Below, piece after piece: positions 33,949 through 42,325 of a stretch of 64,000 nucleotides of DNA (position 1 is the first letter of the stretch; the number at the start of each line of letters is the position of its first letter). The translations under genes were made by a program, and so were the position numbers. The notes under the pieces are model-generated. The model was not told the DNA's origin. It worked only from the letters and a program-made list of their open reading frames with translations, and did no database searches. The stretch is from Alphaproteobacteria bacterium. GTDB taxonomy: Bacteria > Pseudomonadota > Alphaproteobacteria > Rhizobiales > Devosiaceae. Location of the stretch: assembly GCA_018828145.1 (NCBI GenBank), contig JAHJWO010000044.1, forward strand, positions 35,786 to 99,785, given 5' to 3'.

Positions 33949-34611
33949 ATGACCGACATGCAGGCGCCCCGTCCCGGAGCTACGAGCCGGGTCCGGCTGT
34001 GGGTCACTCTTGGGGTGGTGGGATTGGGCGTAGCTATAGCGGCGTGGGTGTGGCTCGGCAATGCCGCCGGGGCAAAGGAATGTCCGGTGCAGGCCGAGGC
34101 AGCGGCGGCCATCGACGCAGCGGCCATGGGTGAGCTGGCGGCGCTGAACGGGACCGGCGAGGGAAGGGGCTATGCGACCATGGCCTTCAAGGATGCCGCC
34201 GGCGCGGACGTCACGATGGCCGATTTCAAGGGCAAGGCGCTGCTGGTCAATTTCTGGGCCAGCTGGTGCGTGCCGTGCCGGGAAGAAATGCCGGCGCTCG
34301 ATGCGCTGGCGACGAAATACAATTCGGATACCTTCATGGTGCTGCCGATCAATCTCGACATCGGGGAAGGCGGGCTGGTCAAGGCGCAGGCATTCCTCGA
34401 TGAAAACCAGTTCGCCAACCTGCCGCTTTATGCCGACAATACCTTTGCCGCCTTTGACCGGCTCAAGCAGCAGGCGGTGGCCGTCGGGCTGCCGGCAACG
34501 CTGGTGCTGGACGAGAATGGCTGCGAGCTGGGCGTGCTGCAGGGGCCGGCGGAATGGAATACGCCAGACGGCGAAGCCGTGATCGAGACGCTGCTGGGGT
34601 TGGGAGTCTAG
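33949..34611 (+). CDS. tlpA: TlpA/ResA-type thiol:disulfide oxidoreductase
   Basis: A 220-residue protein with an N-terminal membrane anchor ([21 protein letters not shown]) and a periplasmic thioredoxin fold. The active site CVPC is in [18 protein letters not shown], and the cis-proline lies in GLPATLVLD. Such proteins reduce apocytochromes or oxidase assembly factors. The partner is not visible here. GGAG lies 7 nt before the ATG. The tlpA-argH divergent pair is common in Hyphomicrobiales. It overlaps the next gene's stop by 4 bp. Confidence 0.9.
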   Translation: MTDMQAPRPGATSRVRLWVTLGVVGLGVAIAAWVWLGNAAGAKECPVQAEAAAAIDAAAMGELAALNGTGEGRGYATMAFKDAAGADVTMADFKGKALLVNFWASWCVPCREEMPALDALATKYNSDTFMVLPINLDIGEGGLVKAQAFLDENQFANLPLYADNTFAAFDRLKQQAVAVGLPATLVLDENGCELGVLQGPAEWNTPDGEAVIETLLGLGV

Positions 34612-34829
34612 ACCAGCCGATCGACGTCGGCGCCTGAGCTGACGACGGGCGCCCTGGCTTCGCCATCGGGGCTGAGGTCGGCTGCTTCGGCCTGCCGCGT
34701 CAGCACGGCCCTGTCGAGATCGGCGCGCAGGCGCGCCACTTCGGCCAGATGGGTGGCGCCGGCCTTGCCGGCCTCGTGCACGAGGCGATTGATCATCACT
34801 GCGGGGCCGATGCCGAGAGCATTGCTCAT
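34608..34829 (-). CDS. small hypothetical protein, partner of the YjfB-like gene
   Basis: A 73-residue protein with an amphipathic helix ([20 protein letters not shown]), no cysteine and no membrane segment. I recognise no domain. Its C-terminus, GADVDRLV, resembles that of the upstream neighbour (GARIDKLA). It begins 11 bp after the YjfB-like gene and has a modest AGGA ribosome-binding site. Together they form a two-gene leftward operon. Confidence 0.55.
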   Translation of the reverse strand: MSNALGIGPAVMINRLVHEAGKAGATHLAEVARLRADLDRAVLTRQAEAADLSPDGEARAPVVSSGADVDRLV

Positions 34830-34840
34830 CGCAGCGTTTC

Positions 34841-35023
34841 CTATGCCAGCTTGTCGATCCGGGCGCCCTGGCCGGGCGGCGGGGCCGAGCGTGCCGACTG
34901 CATCAGCGTGTCGAGCAGGTCGGTCTGCATTTCATGGGCTTTCTTGAACACGGCAATCTGGACGCTGTGCTGCGTCTTGGTCGCGTTCATGGCAAGCATC
35001 TGCGTCGAGAGGTCGGTATTCAT
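34841..35023 (-). CDS. YjfB-family-like putative motility protein
   Basis: A 60-residue protein. The pattern of an N-terminal polar stretch, a central helix ([25 protein letters not shown]), a proline-rich turn and a GxxID ending resembles the YjfB putative motility family. An ideal AGGAGG lies 5 nt before the ATG, so it should be well translated. There is no signal peptide. The family link is from memory of the pattern, not from an alignment. Confidence 0.6.
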   Translation of the reverse strand: MNTDLSTQMLAMNATKTQHSVQIAVFKKAHEMQTDLLDTLMQSARSAPPPGQGARIDKLA

Positions 35024-35242
35024 CTGGACCTCCTGTGCTGACAGTCCGGTGATGACCCTAGGCCCGGGATGTAAACAAAGGCTTGGGCAATCGTGGCAAT
35101 TTGGTGAAATTTGCCTGCTTTGTTCCTTTACTGCGCATTAACGGCACTTTGCAGAGTTGGCGCCGATAACGGGCAAGTTCATGTCTCGCTTACGCTTTTG
35201 CGGCCAGATGCTCACATTCGCGTCCCGAGGCTGCCCCTTCGC

Positions 35243-36385
35243 ATGTTCATTCAGGAACTGTTCCTTGCCCTCGTTCACGCCACCAGCCTTCTAGCGCTGA
35301 TGGCGATCGCCTTCGGCATTGTCGAACGGCAGGACTGGCACCGGGCCGTTCGCTCGCTGCTGCAGGGCGTGATCTTCGGCAGCGGCGCCATCGTGGCCAT
35401 CATGACGCCGGCCCGGATCGGGGAAGGCGCGGTGGTGGATTCGCGGGCGCTGATCGTCGGCTTTGCGGCGGCCTTTGGCGGCTGGCCGGCGGCGCTGGTC
35501 GCGGTGGCCATCAGCGGCAGCTACCGGCTGTGGCTGGGCGGGGTGGGCGCCGGTCCTGGCGCACTGGGCATTGTCGCGGCAGCGCTGCTTGGGCTGAGCT
35601 GGCGGTATTTCCTGCGCCCCAAGGGACGCATCAAGGTGCGGCACCTGCTGGTGCTGGGTTTTGTCATCTCCTGCTATCTGCTGACCGGCATTGCCATGGG
35701 CTACGCCACGATCTGGTCGCTGCTCAGCCTCATCGGGCCCTATATGGTCACGGCGTCGGTGACGGCCTCCGTGCTGCTGGGGCTGTTCGTGCAGCGCGAG
35801 CTCACGCAGATCGAGCGCGAGCAGCACTGGAAGACCGATGCCCTTACCGATGCGCTGACAGGCCTGCCCAACCGGCGCGCCTTCGAACGCGGCATCGAGG
35901 GGCTGCGCTCTCCCGACAGCGAAGCGGCGCTGCTGATCCTCGATCTCGACCACTTCAAGGTGGTCAACGATACCCACGGCCATGCGGCGGGCGACCATGT
36001 GCTGCAGCGGGTCTCGGACATTCTGCGCAGCCATACGCGCAACCATGACCTGCTGTCGCGCCTGGGCGGCGAGGAACTGGCGGTGCTGCTGCCCGATACC
36101 GATTCGGCCCGGGCCTTCCAGATCGCCGAGCGGCTGCGCCGGGCCATCGAAATGCTGGACATCAGCTGGGAGGGCCGCAGCATCGCCATCACCGCCAGCG
36201 TCGGCGTCGCCCTGGCGTCAGGCGCCACGCCAAGCAGCGAGCTGTTCGTGCAGGCCGATGCGGCGCTCTATGCCGCCAAGCATAATGGCCGCAACCGCGT
36301 GGTGTTTTCTGGCGAGATGCTGCTGCGCGAACCGCTGGCGCCGGTGGTCGAAGACCAGCCGGCTCTGTCCTCGCGCGCGGCCTAG
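35243..36385 (+). CDS. membrane diguanylate cyclase, 5TM-type sensor plus GGDEF
   Basis: About 380 residues. Five to six N-terminal membrane segments have the 5TM-5TMR_LYT pattern (FAAAFGGWPAALVAVAISGSYRLWLGG is typical). A GGDEF domain follows (LTGLPNRRAFERG, ILDLDHFKVVNDTHGH). The signature is GGEEL, a variant seen in active cyclases. An RxxD inhibitory site (RNHD) lies exactly five residues before it, so product feedback is predicted. This is unlike the other two GGDEF proteins here. The ATG at 35243 opens the first membrane helix; the longer frame is not convincing. Confidence 0.85.
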   Translation: MFIQELFLALVHATSLLALMAIAFGIVERQDWHRAVRSLLQGVIFGSGAIVAIMTPARIGEGAVVDSRALIVGFAAAFGGWPAALVAVAISGSYRLWLGGVGAGPGALGIVAAALLGLSWRYFLRPKGRIKVRHLLVLGFVISCYLLTGIAMGYATIWSLLSLIGPYMVTASVTASVLLGLFVQRELTQIEREQHWKTDALTDALTGLPNRRAFERGIEGLRSPDSEAALLILDLDHFKVVNDTHGHAAGDHVLQRVSDILRSHTRNHDLLSRLGGEELAVLLPDTDSARAFQIAERLRRAIEMLDISWEGRSIAITASVGVALASGATPSSELFVQADAALYAAKHNGRNRVVFSGEMLLREPLAPVVEDQPALSSRAA

Positions 36386-36402
36386 CGTCAGCCGCCTTTT
36401 TT
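36377..36402 (+). terminator. possible terminator after the GGDEF gene
   Basis: GCGGC, a 9-nt loop and GCCGC are followed by CTTTTTTC. The stem is only 5 bp. It overlaps the 3' end of the convergent adenosyltransferase gene. Low to moderate confidence. Confidence 0.35.
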
Positions 36403-36984
36403 CAGATCGCCATGATTGCCGGGGATCCAGAGCACGTCCCTGGCGCCATTGCCATTGGCGACCCGGGCCAGCACGAAAAGCAGGTCGGACAGCCGGTTGA
36501 GATAACGCACCGTTTCGGGGCTGGTATCGGCCTCGGCAGCGGCCAGTTCGACGGCAATGCGCTCGGCGCGACGCGTCACCGTGCGGGCCACATGCAGCGC
36601 CGCGGCAAGCGGTGAGCCGGCGGGCAGGACAAAGCTCGTCAGCGGCGCCAGGTCGGCATTGTAGTGATCGATCTGCTTTTCTAGAAATTCGGTCTGTACC
36701 GGGCGGATGCGCAGCGACGGATACTGGGCGTCCGGTTCGTCGAGGCCGGGTGTCGCCAGGTCCGATCCGACGTCGAACAGGTCATTCTGGATGCGGCCGA
36801 GCAGCATGTCGACCTTGGGCATGGAGCCGGTATGAATGCGCGCGGCGCCGATGCTGGCATTGGCTTCATCCACCGTGCCATAGGCCTCGACGCGCAAATC
36901 ATATTTGGGGCGGCGCGGGCCGCGCACGAGACTGGTCGTGCCGGTGTCGCCGGTGCGGGTATAGATGCGGTTGATCTTGATCAT
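36388..36984 (-). CDS. cob(I)yrinic acid a,c-diamide adenosyltransferase, PduO type
   Basis: A 198-residue ATP:corrinoid adenosyltransferase. The ATP-binding N-terminus RIYTRTGDTGTTSLVRG and VEAYGTVDEANASIG are diagnostic. Further family motifs are FVLPAGSP, VARTVTRRAERIAVELA and YLNRLSDLLFVLAR. It makes adenosylcobalamin for B12-dependent mutases. It is followed upstream by the HIG1-type protein gene with 6 bp between them, a recurrent alphaproteobacterial pair. Confidence 0.94.
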   Translation of the reverse strand: MIKINRIYTRTGDTGTTSLVRGPRRPKYDLRVEAYGTVDEANASIGAARIHTGSMPKVDMLLGRIQNDLFDVGSDLATPGLDEPDAQYPSLRIRPVQTEFLEKQIDHYNADLAPLTSFVLPAGSPLAAALHVARTVTRRAERIAVELAAAEADTSPETVRYLNRLSDLLFVLARVANGNGARDVLWIPGNHGDLKKGG

Positions 36985-36990
36985 GTGCGG

Positions 36991-37191
36991 CTAGCCCTGC
37001 CGGCCGCCGAACAGGAACAGCGCGCCCAGCAGCAGCACAAGGGCCACGGCCTGGCCGATGACGCGCAGGCGCATCAGGCGCTGGCTGGTATTGCCCGGCC
37101 CCCCCTTGAGCATGTTCCACAGGCCCATGCCCAGGATGACGACGACGAAAAGCAGGGCAAGGGCAATGGCGATATTGAGAGCGGTCTGCAT
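36991..37191 (-). CDS. HIG1 domain / twin transmembrane protein
   Basis: A 66-residue protein with two membrane helices (NIAIALALLFVVVILGMGLW and VIGQAVALVLLLGALFLFG) joined by a basic loop, MLKGGPGNTSQRLMRLR, typical of HIG_1_N proteins. Related eukaryotic proteins associate with respiratory supercomplexes; the bacterial role is not established. It is encoded immediately upstream of the PduO-type adenosyltransferase. Confidence 0.82.
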   Translation of the reverse strand: MQTALNIAIALALLFVVVILGMGLWNMLKGGPGNTSQRLMRLRVIGQAVALVLLLGALFLFGGRQG

Positions 37192-37197
37192 GAAATC

Positions 37198-38103
37198 CTA
37201 CCGATTGAAGTGCCGACCATGGATATACGCAGTGAGACCCTCGGCGAGCGCGTCATAGATGGCACGAATCCGGTGTGAGGTGAACAATTCCCTGTGTGTG
37301 GTGAGCCAGACCTGGAGCGGCGGGATCCTGAGGTCCAGCGGCAGGGCCACCATGCCCGGCGTCGTGGCCACCAGATTGGCCTGGGCGAAGCCGATGCCCA
37401 GCCCGGCCCTGATCAGCTCCCACATTTGCGTCTGCTCGTCGGAGCGGAGCAGGAAGTGTTCGCGCCGCAGCGACAGGCCGAGCTTTTGCGCATGGGCGAT
37501 GATGGCGTCGGAGCGGTCCATGCCGATCATGTCGTGGTCGTAGAGCTCCTCGATGGCCCGGGGCGTGCCGCGGCGCGCCAGATAGCTTTCATGCGCGGCG
37601 GGCACGATGGGCAGATCGCCCAGATGCCGCGTAACCAATTCGAGCTGGGTGGGGCGGAACATGCGGATGGCGATATCGGCCTCGCGCAGCAGCAGGTTCT
37701 CGGCCGAATCGGAAGGCACCAGCTCGAGCGCGATGCGCGGATAGAGCTGGCGTATGGGCACCAGCAGCCCCGGCAGCGCATAATTGGAGATGATGGCGCT
37801 GGCGGTGATGCGCACCGTGCCGCCCAGATCATCCTGGGCCCCCTCGGCCATGATGGCGGCTTCGGCCAGGGCCGACTGGGCGGTATTGACGGGCTCATAG
37901 AGCCGCAGGGCGGTGCTGTTGGGCTTGAGACCGGTCAGCGTGCGTTCGAAGAGGGTCAGGCCGAGATCGGCCTCGAGGGTTTCGACATGCCGGCCCACGG
38001 TGGGCTGGCTGATGCCCAGCTCGCGCGCCGCAGCGGAAAGCGAGCCATTGGCCACCACGGCGGCGAAGCTGCGCCACAGGGCCCAGTCGGGTTCTCTATT
38101 CAT
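37198..38103 (-). CDS. LysR family transcriptional regulator
   Basis: A 301-residue LysR protein. The winged helix-turn-helix is at about 8-65 (FAAVVANGSLSAAARELGISQPTVGRHVETLE). The remainder is the periplasmic-binding-protein-like effector domain. It is divergent from the epimerase-like gene at 38191 with 87 bp between. An inverted repeat TATG-N7-CATA lies at 38105-38119, just upstream of its start. It probably controls that neighbour and itself; the effector is unknown. Confidence 0.9.
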   Translation of the reverse strand: MNREPDWALWRSFAAVVANGSLSAAARELGISQPTVGRHVETLEADLGLTLFERTLTGLKPNSTALRLYEPVNTAQSALAEAAIMAEGAQDDLGGTVRITASAIISNYALPGLLVPIRQLYPRIALELVPSDSAENLLLREADIAIRMFRPTQLELVTRHLGDLPIVPAAHESYLARRGTPRAIEELYDHDMIGMDRSDAIIAHAQKLGLSLRREHFLLRSDEQTQMWELIRAGLGIGFAQANLVATTPGMVALPLDLRIPPLQVWLTTHRELFTSHRIRAIYDALAEGLTAYIHGRHFNR

Positions 38104-38190
38104 TTATGAATATCACATATAGGATTTCAGCCGATACCGCCACGATAATGAATGCGCGATGCTGATGTCCAGCGCGTAATGGAGACGGCG

Positions 38191-39135
38191 ATGAGCAAGG
38201 GTAAGGTTACGGTCCTCGGGATCAACGGGCATATCGGCCAGCATGCGGCGCGGGCCTTTCACGAGGCGGGATTTTCAGTGACCGGCTTCGGCCGGTCCAA
38301 CCGCCATCCGATTGCGGGCGTCGGCTTTATCGAGGGCGATGCGGCGAGCCTTGATGACCTCAAGCGGGCGATCGCCGATGCGGATATCGTCGTCAACGGA
38401 CTGAACCTGCCCTATGACAAGTGGGACAAGGGCCGCGCCGAGGCGCTGCTCGCGACGGTTATCGCGGCCATGGGCGACAGCGGCAAGACGCTGCTGTTTC
38501 CGGGCAATATCTACAATTATGCCGCCACCGACCGGCGCATCACTCCGGCGACGCCGCAGCGCCCGCAGACGCCGCGCGGCGCCATCCGCGTGCGGCAGGA
38601 AGAGATGCTGGCGGCGGCCTCCAAGGCCGGCAAGTTCCAGACCCTCATCATTCGCGCCGGGGATTTCTACGGGCCCAACACGGTCGGGGACTGGTATGAC
38701 CAGGCCATCATGATGGATGCCGGCAAGGGCAGGATCCATTCCATGGCCGATCTCGACGTGGGGCATGCCTGGGCCTATCTGCCCGATCTGGGCCGGGCCT
38801 TTGCCCTGGTGGGCGAGCAGCGCAAGGCGCTGGGCCGCTTCGAGACGTTCCACTTTGCCGGCCATTACGTGACGCATGGCGCGCTGATGGCGGCGATCCA
38901 GGCGGCATCGCCCGCCCCGCTCAAGGTGGTGCCGCTGCCCTGGATATTCCTCCAGGCCATGGGGCTGGCCAATGGGGTCATGCGCGAAGTGGTCAAGATG
39001 CGTTACCTCTGGAACAACCCGATGGAGCTGGTCGATCCGCGGCTCGACGCCCTGCTTGGTCCCGATTTCGGCACGCCCTTCGAGGTGGCGGTGGCCGAGA
39101 CGGTGAAGCCGTTCCTGAAACGGAAGGCGGCGTGA
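38191..39135 (+). CDS. NAD(P)-dependent epimerase/reductase-like protein
   Basis: A 314-residue protein of the extended/atypical SDR (NmrA-like) group. The N-terminal nucleotide-binding motif is VTVLGINGHIGQHAARAF. INPAD-like IADADIVVNGLN, FPGNIYNYAATD and IIRAGDFYGPNT follow, in the positions of the SDR catalytic region. The substrate is unknown. The ATG at 38191 has GGAG 6 nt upstream. An ATG at 38179 and an earlier in-frame start are less well supported. It is the likely target of the divergent LysR regulator. Confidence 0.83.
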   Translation: MSKGKVTVLGINGHIGQHAARAFHEAGFSVTGFGRSNRHPIAGVGFIEGDAASLDDLKRAIADADIVVNGLNLPYDKWDKGRAEALLATVIAAMGDSGKTLLFPGNIYNYAATDRRITPATPQRPQTPRGAIRVRQEEMLAAASKAGKFQTLIIRAGDFYGPNTVGDWYDQAIMMDAGKGRIHSMADLDVGHAWAYLPDLGRAFALVGEQRKALGRFETFHFAGHYVTHGALMAAIQAASPAPLKVVPLPWIFLQAMGLANGVMREVVKMRYLWNNPMELVDPRLDALLGPDFGTPFEVAVAETVKPFLKRKAA

Positions 39136-39171
39136 GGGGAAAGCTCTTCTCCAACCCGAGGGTGCTGGGGT

Positions 39172-40029
39172 CTAGAGGCCCACAGCCCGTCTCACATCCT
39201 CGGGGGTCCAGCCCCTGGCGCGCAGATCGGCGAGGCTTTCCGACCCGCGCGACTTGGCGAGCTTTTTGCCATCGTCGCCCAGGATCAGCTTATGGAAATT
39301 ATAGATGGGCGAGGGCAGGCCGAGCAGCATCTGCAGCAGGACATGGATATCGGTGCCCGCCTCCATGTCGCGGCCCCGGGTGACATGGGTTATGCCCTGC
39401 GCGGCATCATCGACGACGACGCTAAGGTGATAGCTGGCGGGCGTGCCCTTGCGCTGCAGCACGACATCGCCCCAGCGCTCGGGCCGGGCATAGCGGACCT
39501 GTGGCCGGTCGGTGACGAGCGGGCCGACTGCGGTAAAGGTCAGCATGCCAGCGCGCTGCATGGCCTTGGCCACATCGAGCCGGAACTGCACCGGATCGCC
39601 CCGCTCCAGCCGCTCGATCTGGATGTCGCGACCCAGATGCCGGCAGGTGCCGGGATAGAGCGGCGCGCCTTCGGGATCGGTATCGCCGGCACGGGCGGCA
39701 ATCTCGCTGCGCGAGCAGAAACAGGGATAGAGCAGGCCCTGGTCGCGCAACTGATTGCCGGCTGCGGCGTAATGCTCCAGGCGATCGGACTGGCGCATGA
39801 CGGGCTCGGGCCAGTCGAGGCCCAGCCAATGCAGATCCTCAAGGATCGCCGCGGCAAATTCGGGTTTACTGCGCTCGGCGTCGATGTCTTCGATCCGCAG
39901 CAGGGCGGTGCCCCCGAGCAGCGCGGCGGCGTTCCAGGTATAGAGGGCCGAATAGGCGTGGCCGAGATGCAGCCTGCCATTGGGGCTGGGCGCGAAGCGA
40001 AGGATGGGTCTGGGTGATTTCTGCGACAC
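39172..40029 (-). CDS. gluQ: glutamyl-Q tRNA(Asp) synthetase
   Basis: A 285-residue truncated glutamyl-tRNA synthetase paralogue that attaches glutamate to queuosine in tRNA-Asp. It has the HIGH-type motif FAPSPNGRLHLGHAYSA and a KMSKS-type KLAKSRG. The anticodon-binding domain is absent, and the zinc-site cysteines (CFC and the C in PGTCRH) are present. It is divergent from the glycosylase gene with 13 bp between start codons. Confidence 0.92.
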   Translation of the reverse strand: MSQKSPRPILRFAPSPNGRLHLGHAYSALYTWNAAALLGGTALLRIEDIDAERSKPEFAAAILEDLHWLGLDWPEPVMRQSDRLEHYAAAGNQLRDQGLLYPCFCSRSEIAARAGDTDPEGAPLYPGTCRHLGRDIQIERLERGDPVQFRLDVAKAMQRAGMLTFTAVGPLVTDRPQVRYARPERWGDVVLQRKGTPASYHLSVVVDDAAQGITHVTRGRDMEAGTDIHVLLQMLLGLPSPIYNFHKLILGDDGKKLAKSRGSESLADLRARGWTPEDVRRAVGL

Positions 40030-40042
40030 GGGGGTTTTCTAC

Positions 40043-40702
40043 ATGAGCGAAATCCTGCCGTCACCGCGCATCGACAGCGCCGAGGCGATTGCCGGCCATA
40101 TCGACGTGCTGGTTGGCATGGATCCGCGCCTCGTGGCGGTGCGCGACTTTGCCGGCCCGGTGCAGCCGCGCATCAATCCGCCAGGCTTTGCCGGCATGGC
40201 CAAGGTCATCACCGGCCAGCAATTGTCGGTCACGAGCGCGGCGGCGATCTGGGGGCGGTTCGAGCAGCTGCCCGGTGCGCTCGATCCAGTGCGCTATCTG
40301 TCGCTTTCCGAAGAAGCGGTGCGGGCGACAGGATTTTCCGGCGGCAAGTTCCGCACCGTGCGGGCCATTGCCGAGGCCATGGTGGCCGGCCAGCTCGATT
40401 TCGCCCATCTCGAAACCCTGCCGGCGGAAGAGGCGGTGCGGTATCTGGTTGCCCATAAGGGGATCGGGCCGTGGACGGCGGAGGTCTATCTCATGTTCTG
40501 CGCCGGGCATCCGGATGTGTTTCCAGCCGGGGACCTGGCGCTGCTCAAGGCGGTGCAGCACGGGCTCGGGCTTGACGCTCGTCCGTCCATCAAGGACATG
40601 ATCGGCATCGCCGCGCGCTGGACGCCGCATCGCTCCGCCGCGGCCTTGTTGTTCTGGCGCTATTTCGCGGTGATGCGCGATCGAGAAGGGATTTTGTTGT
40701 GA
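40043..40702 (+). CDS. DNA-3-methyladenine glycosylase II (AlkA-like)
   Basis: A 219-residue HhH-GPD glycosylase for alkylated bases. The helix-hairpin-helix is in VAHKGIGPWTAEVYL, and the catalytic aspartate in DVFPAGDLALL. It lacks the iron-sulfur cysteines of Nth/MutY and the N-terminal domain of E. coli AlkA, which fits the short alphaproteobacterial form. Its stop overlaps the GTG start of the hydrolase gene (GTGA), so they form an operon. No SOS or Ada box is evident upstream. Confidence 0.87.
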   Translation: MSEILPSPRIDSAEAIAGHIDVLVGMDPRLVAVRDFAGPVQPRINPPGFAGMAKVITGQQLSVTSAAAIWGRFEQLPGALDPVRYLSLSEEAVRATGFSGGKFRTVRAIAEAMVAGQLDFAHLETLPAEEAVRYLVAHKGIGPWTAEVYLMFCAGHPDVFPAGDLALLKAVQHGLGLDARPSIKDMIGIAARWTPHRSAAALLFWRYFAVMRDREGILL

Positions 40703-41358
40703 CCAAGCTTTCCGGCCCCATGCTGCCGCCCGCTTCCGGGGGCCTGCCGCAGCAGGCGGTGGTGCTGCTGCATGGCTATGGCAGCGACGGCAATGACCTT
40801 ATCGGGCTGGCGCCGCATTGGCAGGGCGTCCTGCCCGACGCGGTGTTCATCGCGCCCAACGGGCCGGACCAGTGCCGGCAGCTGGCAGCGGGCTTCCAGT
40901 GGTTCGATGTGAGTTTTGAGGGCGACCGGCTGGCGAGCCGGCAGACCGGCGTGCTGCAGGCGCGGCCGGTGCTGAGCGAATTCCTCGATGACCTGTGGAA
41001 CCAGACCGGCATTGCGCCGGAGAATACGATTCTCGCCGGCTTCAGCCAGGGCGCCATGATGGCGCTGCATGTGGGGCTGTCGCTGGAGCGGCCATTGATG
41101 GGCATCATCGCCTTTTCGGGCGCCTTCCTGCCGCCAGAGGGCTTCGGCACGGCGCCGCTGGCCAAGAGCCCGGTCTGCCTCGTGCATGGGGACATGGACC
41201 AGGTGGTCGATGCCAGCCTCAGCGCTGAAGCCGATGCCGCGCTGCGCGGGGCGGGCTATGACGTGGCCTATCATGTCAGCCATGGCGTGGGGCACGGCAT
41301 CGCGCCGGACGGGCTGGCCTTTGCCACGGCATTCATCGAGCGCGTGGCGGCGAAATAA
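40699..41358 (+). CDS. alpha/beta hydrolase, phospholipase/carboxylesterase family
   Basis: A 219-residue serine hydrolase. The oxyanion-side motif is VVLLHGYGSDGNDL, and the nucleophile serine is in GFSQGAMMAL. The catalytic aspartate is in HGDMDQVV and the histidine in GVGHGIAPDG. The YpfH/acyl-protein-thioesterase-like family hydrolyses short esters; the natural substrate is unknown. It starts at a GTG overlapping the alkA-like stop by 4 bp. Confidence 0.88.
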   Translation: MTKLSGPMLPPASGGLPQQAVVLLHGYGSDGNDLIGLAPHWQGVLPDAVFIAPNGPDQCRQLAAGFQWFDVSFEGDRLASRQTGVLQARPVLSEFLDDLWNQTGIAPENTILAGFSQGAMMALHVGLSLERPLMGIIAFSGAFLPPEGFGTAPLAKSPVCLVHGDMDQVVDASLSAEADAALRGAGYDVAYHVSHGVGHGIAPDGLAFATAFIERVAAK

Positions 41359-41447
41359 GACATTGTCCCCCGCTTCACAGCCCTGACACAAAGGGCTTAG
41401 TATAAGGGGGCTATGGACTTACTCGATTCCCGTTCCGGGAGACTCAA

Positions 41448-42005
41448 GTGACGATCCACGTGTCGCCTGAGGCCTGTCCCGCATTGGTGCTGAATGCCGA
41501 TTTTCGGCCGCTCAGCTACTATCCGCTCTCGCTCTGGTCGTGGCAGGACGCGATCAAGGCGGTGTGCCTCGATCGCGTCAATATCGTGTCGCACTACGAC
41601 ACGGTCATCCATTCCCCCAGCTTCGAAATGCGGCTGCCCAGTGTGGTATCGCTGCGCGACTATGTGAAGCCGGCGCGGCACCCGGCCTTTACCCGCTTCA
41701 ACGTGTTCCTGCGCGATCGCTTCCAGTGCCAGTATTGCGGCTCCAAGGATGATCTGACCTTCGACCATGTCATCCCCCGCTCCAAGGGTGGGCTGACGAC
41801 CTGGGAGAATGTCGTGGCCGCCTGTGCGCCCTGCAACCTGCGCAAGGCCAACCGGATGCCGCAGGAAATCAAGATGTTCCCGCATCAGGCGCCGTACCAT
41901 CCGACCGTGCATGACCTGCACAATAATGGCCGCGCCTTCCCGCCCAACCACCTGCACCAGAGCTGGCTGGACTATCTCTACTGGGATATCGAGCTCGAGC
42001 CGTAG
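41448..42005 (+). CDS. HNH endonuclease
   Basis: A 185-residue protein. The HNH motif is complete: two zinc CxxC pairs (CQYCG and CAPCN), FDHVIPRSKGG and WENVVAAC. The N-terminal LVLNADFRPLSYYPLSLWSWQDAI marks the chromosomal alphaproteobacterial subgroup, which is not tied to phage or restriction genes. Its role is unknown. GTG start with GGGAG upstream. It is followed 60 bp later by the ParDE-type pair. Confidence 0.9.
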   Translation: MTIHVSPEACPALVLNADFRPLSYYPLSLWSWQDAIKAVCLDRVNIVSHYDTVIHSPSFEMRLPSVVSLRDYVKPARHPAFTRFNVFLRDRFQCQYCGSKDDLTFDHVIPRSKGGLTTWENVVAACAPCNLRKANRMPQEIKMFPHQAPYHPTVHDLHNNGRAFPPNHLHQSWLDYLYWDIELEP

Positions 42006-42008
42006 CGC

Positions 42009-42044
42009 TTGCCGATCGGGGCGCCAATAACTATTATTGGTGCC
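42009..42044 (+). promoter_or_regulatory. promoter and operator of the ParDE-type module
   Basis: -35 TTGCCG (42009-42014), a 17-nt spacer and -10 TATTAT (42032-42037) form a sigma-70 promoter. The -10 lies inside a dyad GGCGCCAATAA-CTA-TTATTGGTGCC (42020-42044; 11-bp arms, one mismatch). A ribbon-helix-helix antitoxin would be expected to bind such a site and autorepress. Confidence 0.65.
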
Positions 42045-42064
42045 GTCCTGTCGGAGACCTTGTC

Positions 42065-42325
42065 ATGGCGATCAGTGCTGAACTGGGTGAAAACCTCGAA
42101 AAGGTCGTGAACGACCTAGTCGAGAACGGCCGCTACAATTCCAAGAGCGAAGTGCTGCGCGAAGGCGTGCGCCTGGTGCAGGAGCGCGAGGCGCGGTTCC
42201 AGGAACTGGCGGCAAAGCTGCAGGCGGGTCAGGACGATATCGACGCCGGTCGGGTGACGCCGGCCGAGGAGGTATTTGCCGAACTGCGCGAGATCATTGA
42301 ACAGGTTGCCAAGAAGGCGTCTTGA
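42065..42325 (+). CDS. type II antitoxin, ParD-like ribbon-helix-helix
   Basis: An 86-residue protein. The N-terminal ribbon-helix-helix (AISAELGENLEKVVNDLV, GRYNSKSEVLREGVRLV) is typical of ParD/CopG antitoxins. The acidic, alanine-rich C-terminus (residues about 55-86) should wrap the toxin. GGAG lies 8 nt before the ATG. A palindrome overlaps the promoter. It is translationally coupled to the toxin gene through a TGATG overlap. Confidence 0.9.
   Translation: MAISAELGENLEKVVNDLVENGRYNSKSEVLREGVRLVQEREARFQELAAKLQAGQDDIDAGRVTPAEEVFAELREIIEQVAKKAS

Noticed and set aside
35127..35141. TTTA-N7-TTAA upstream of the 5TM GGDEF gene as a CtrA site
   Set aside because: One mismatch in a short degenerate motif, with no supporting promoter element nearby; too weak to annotate.
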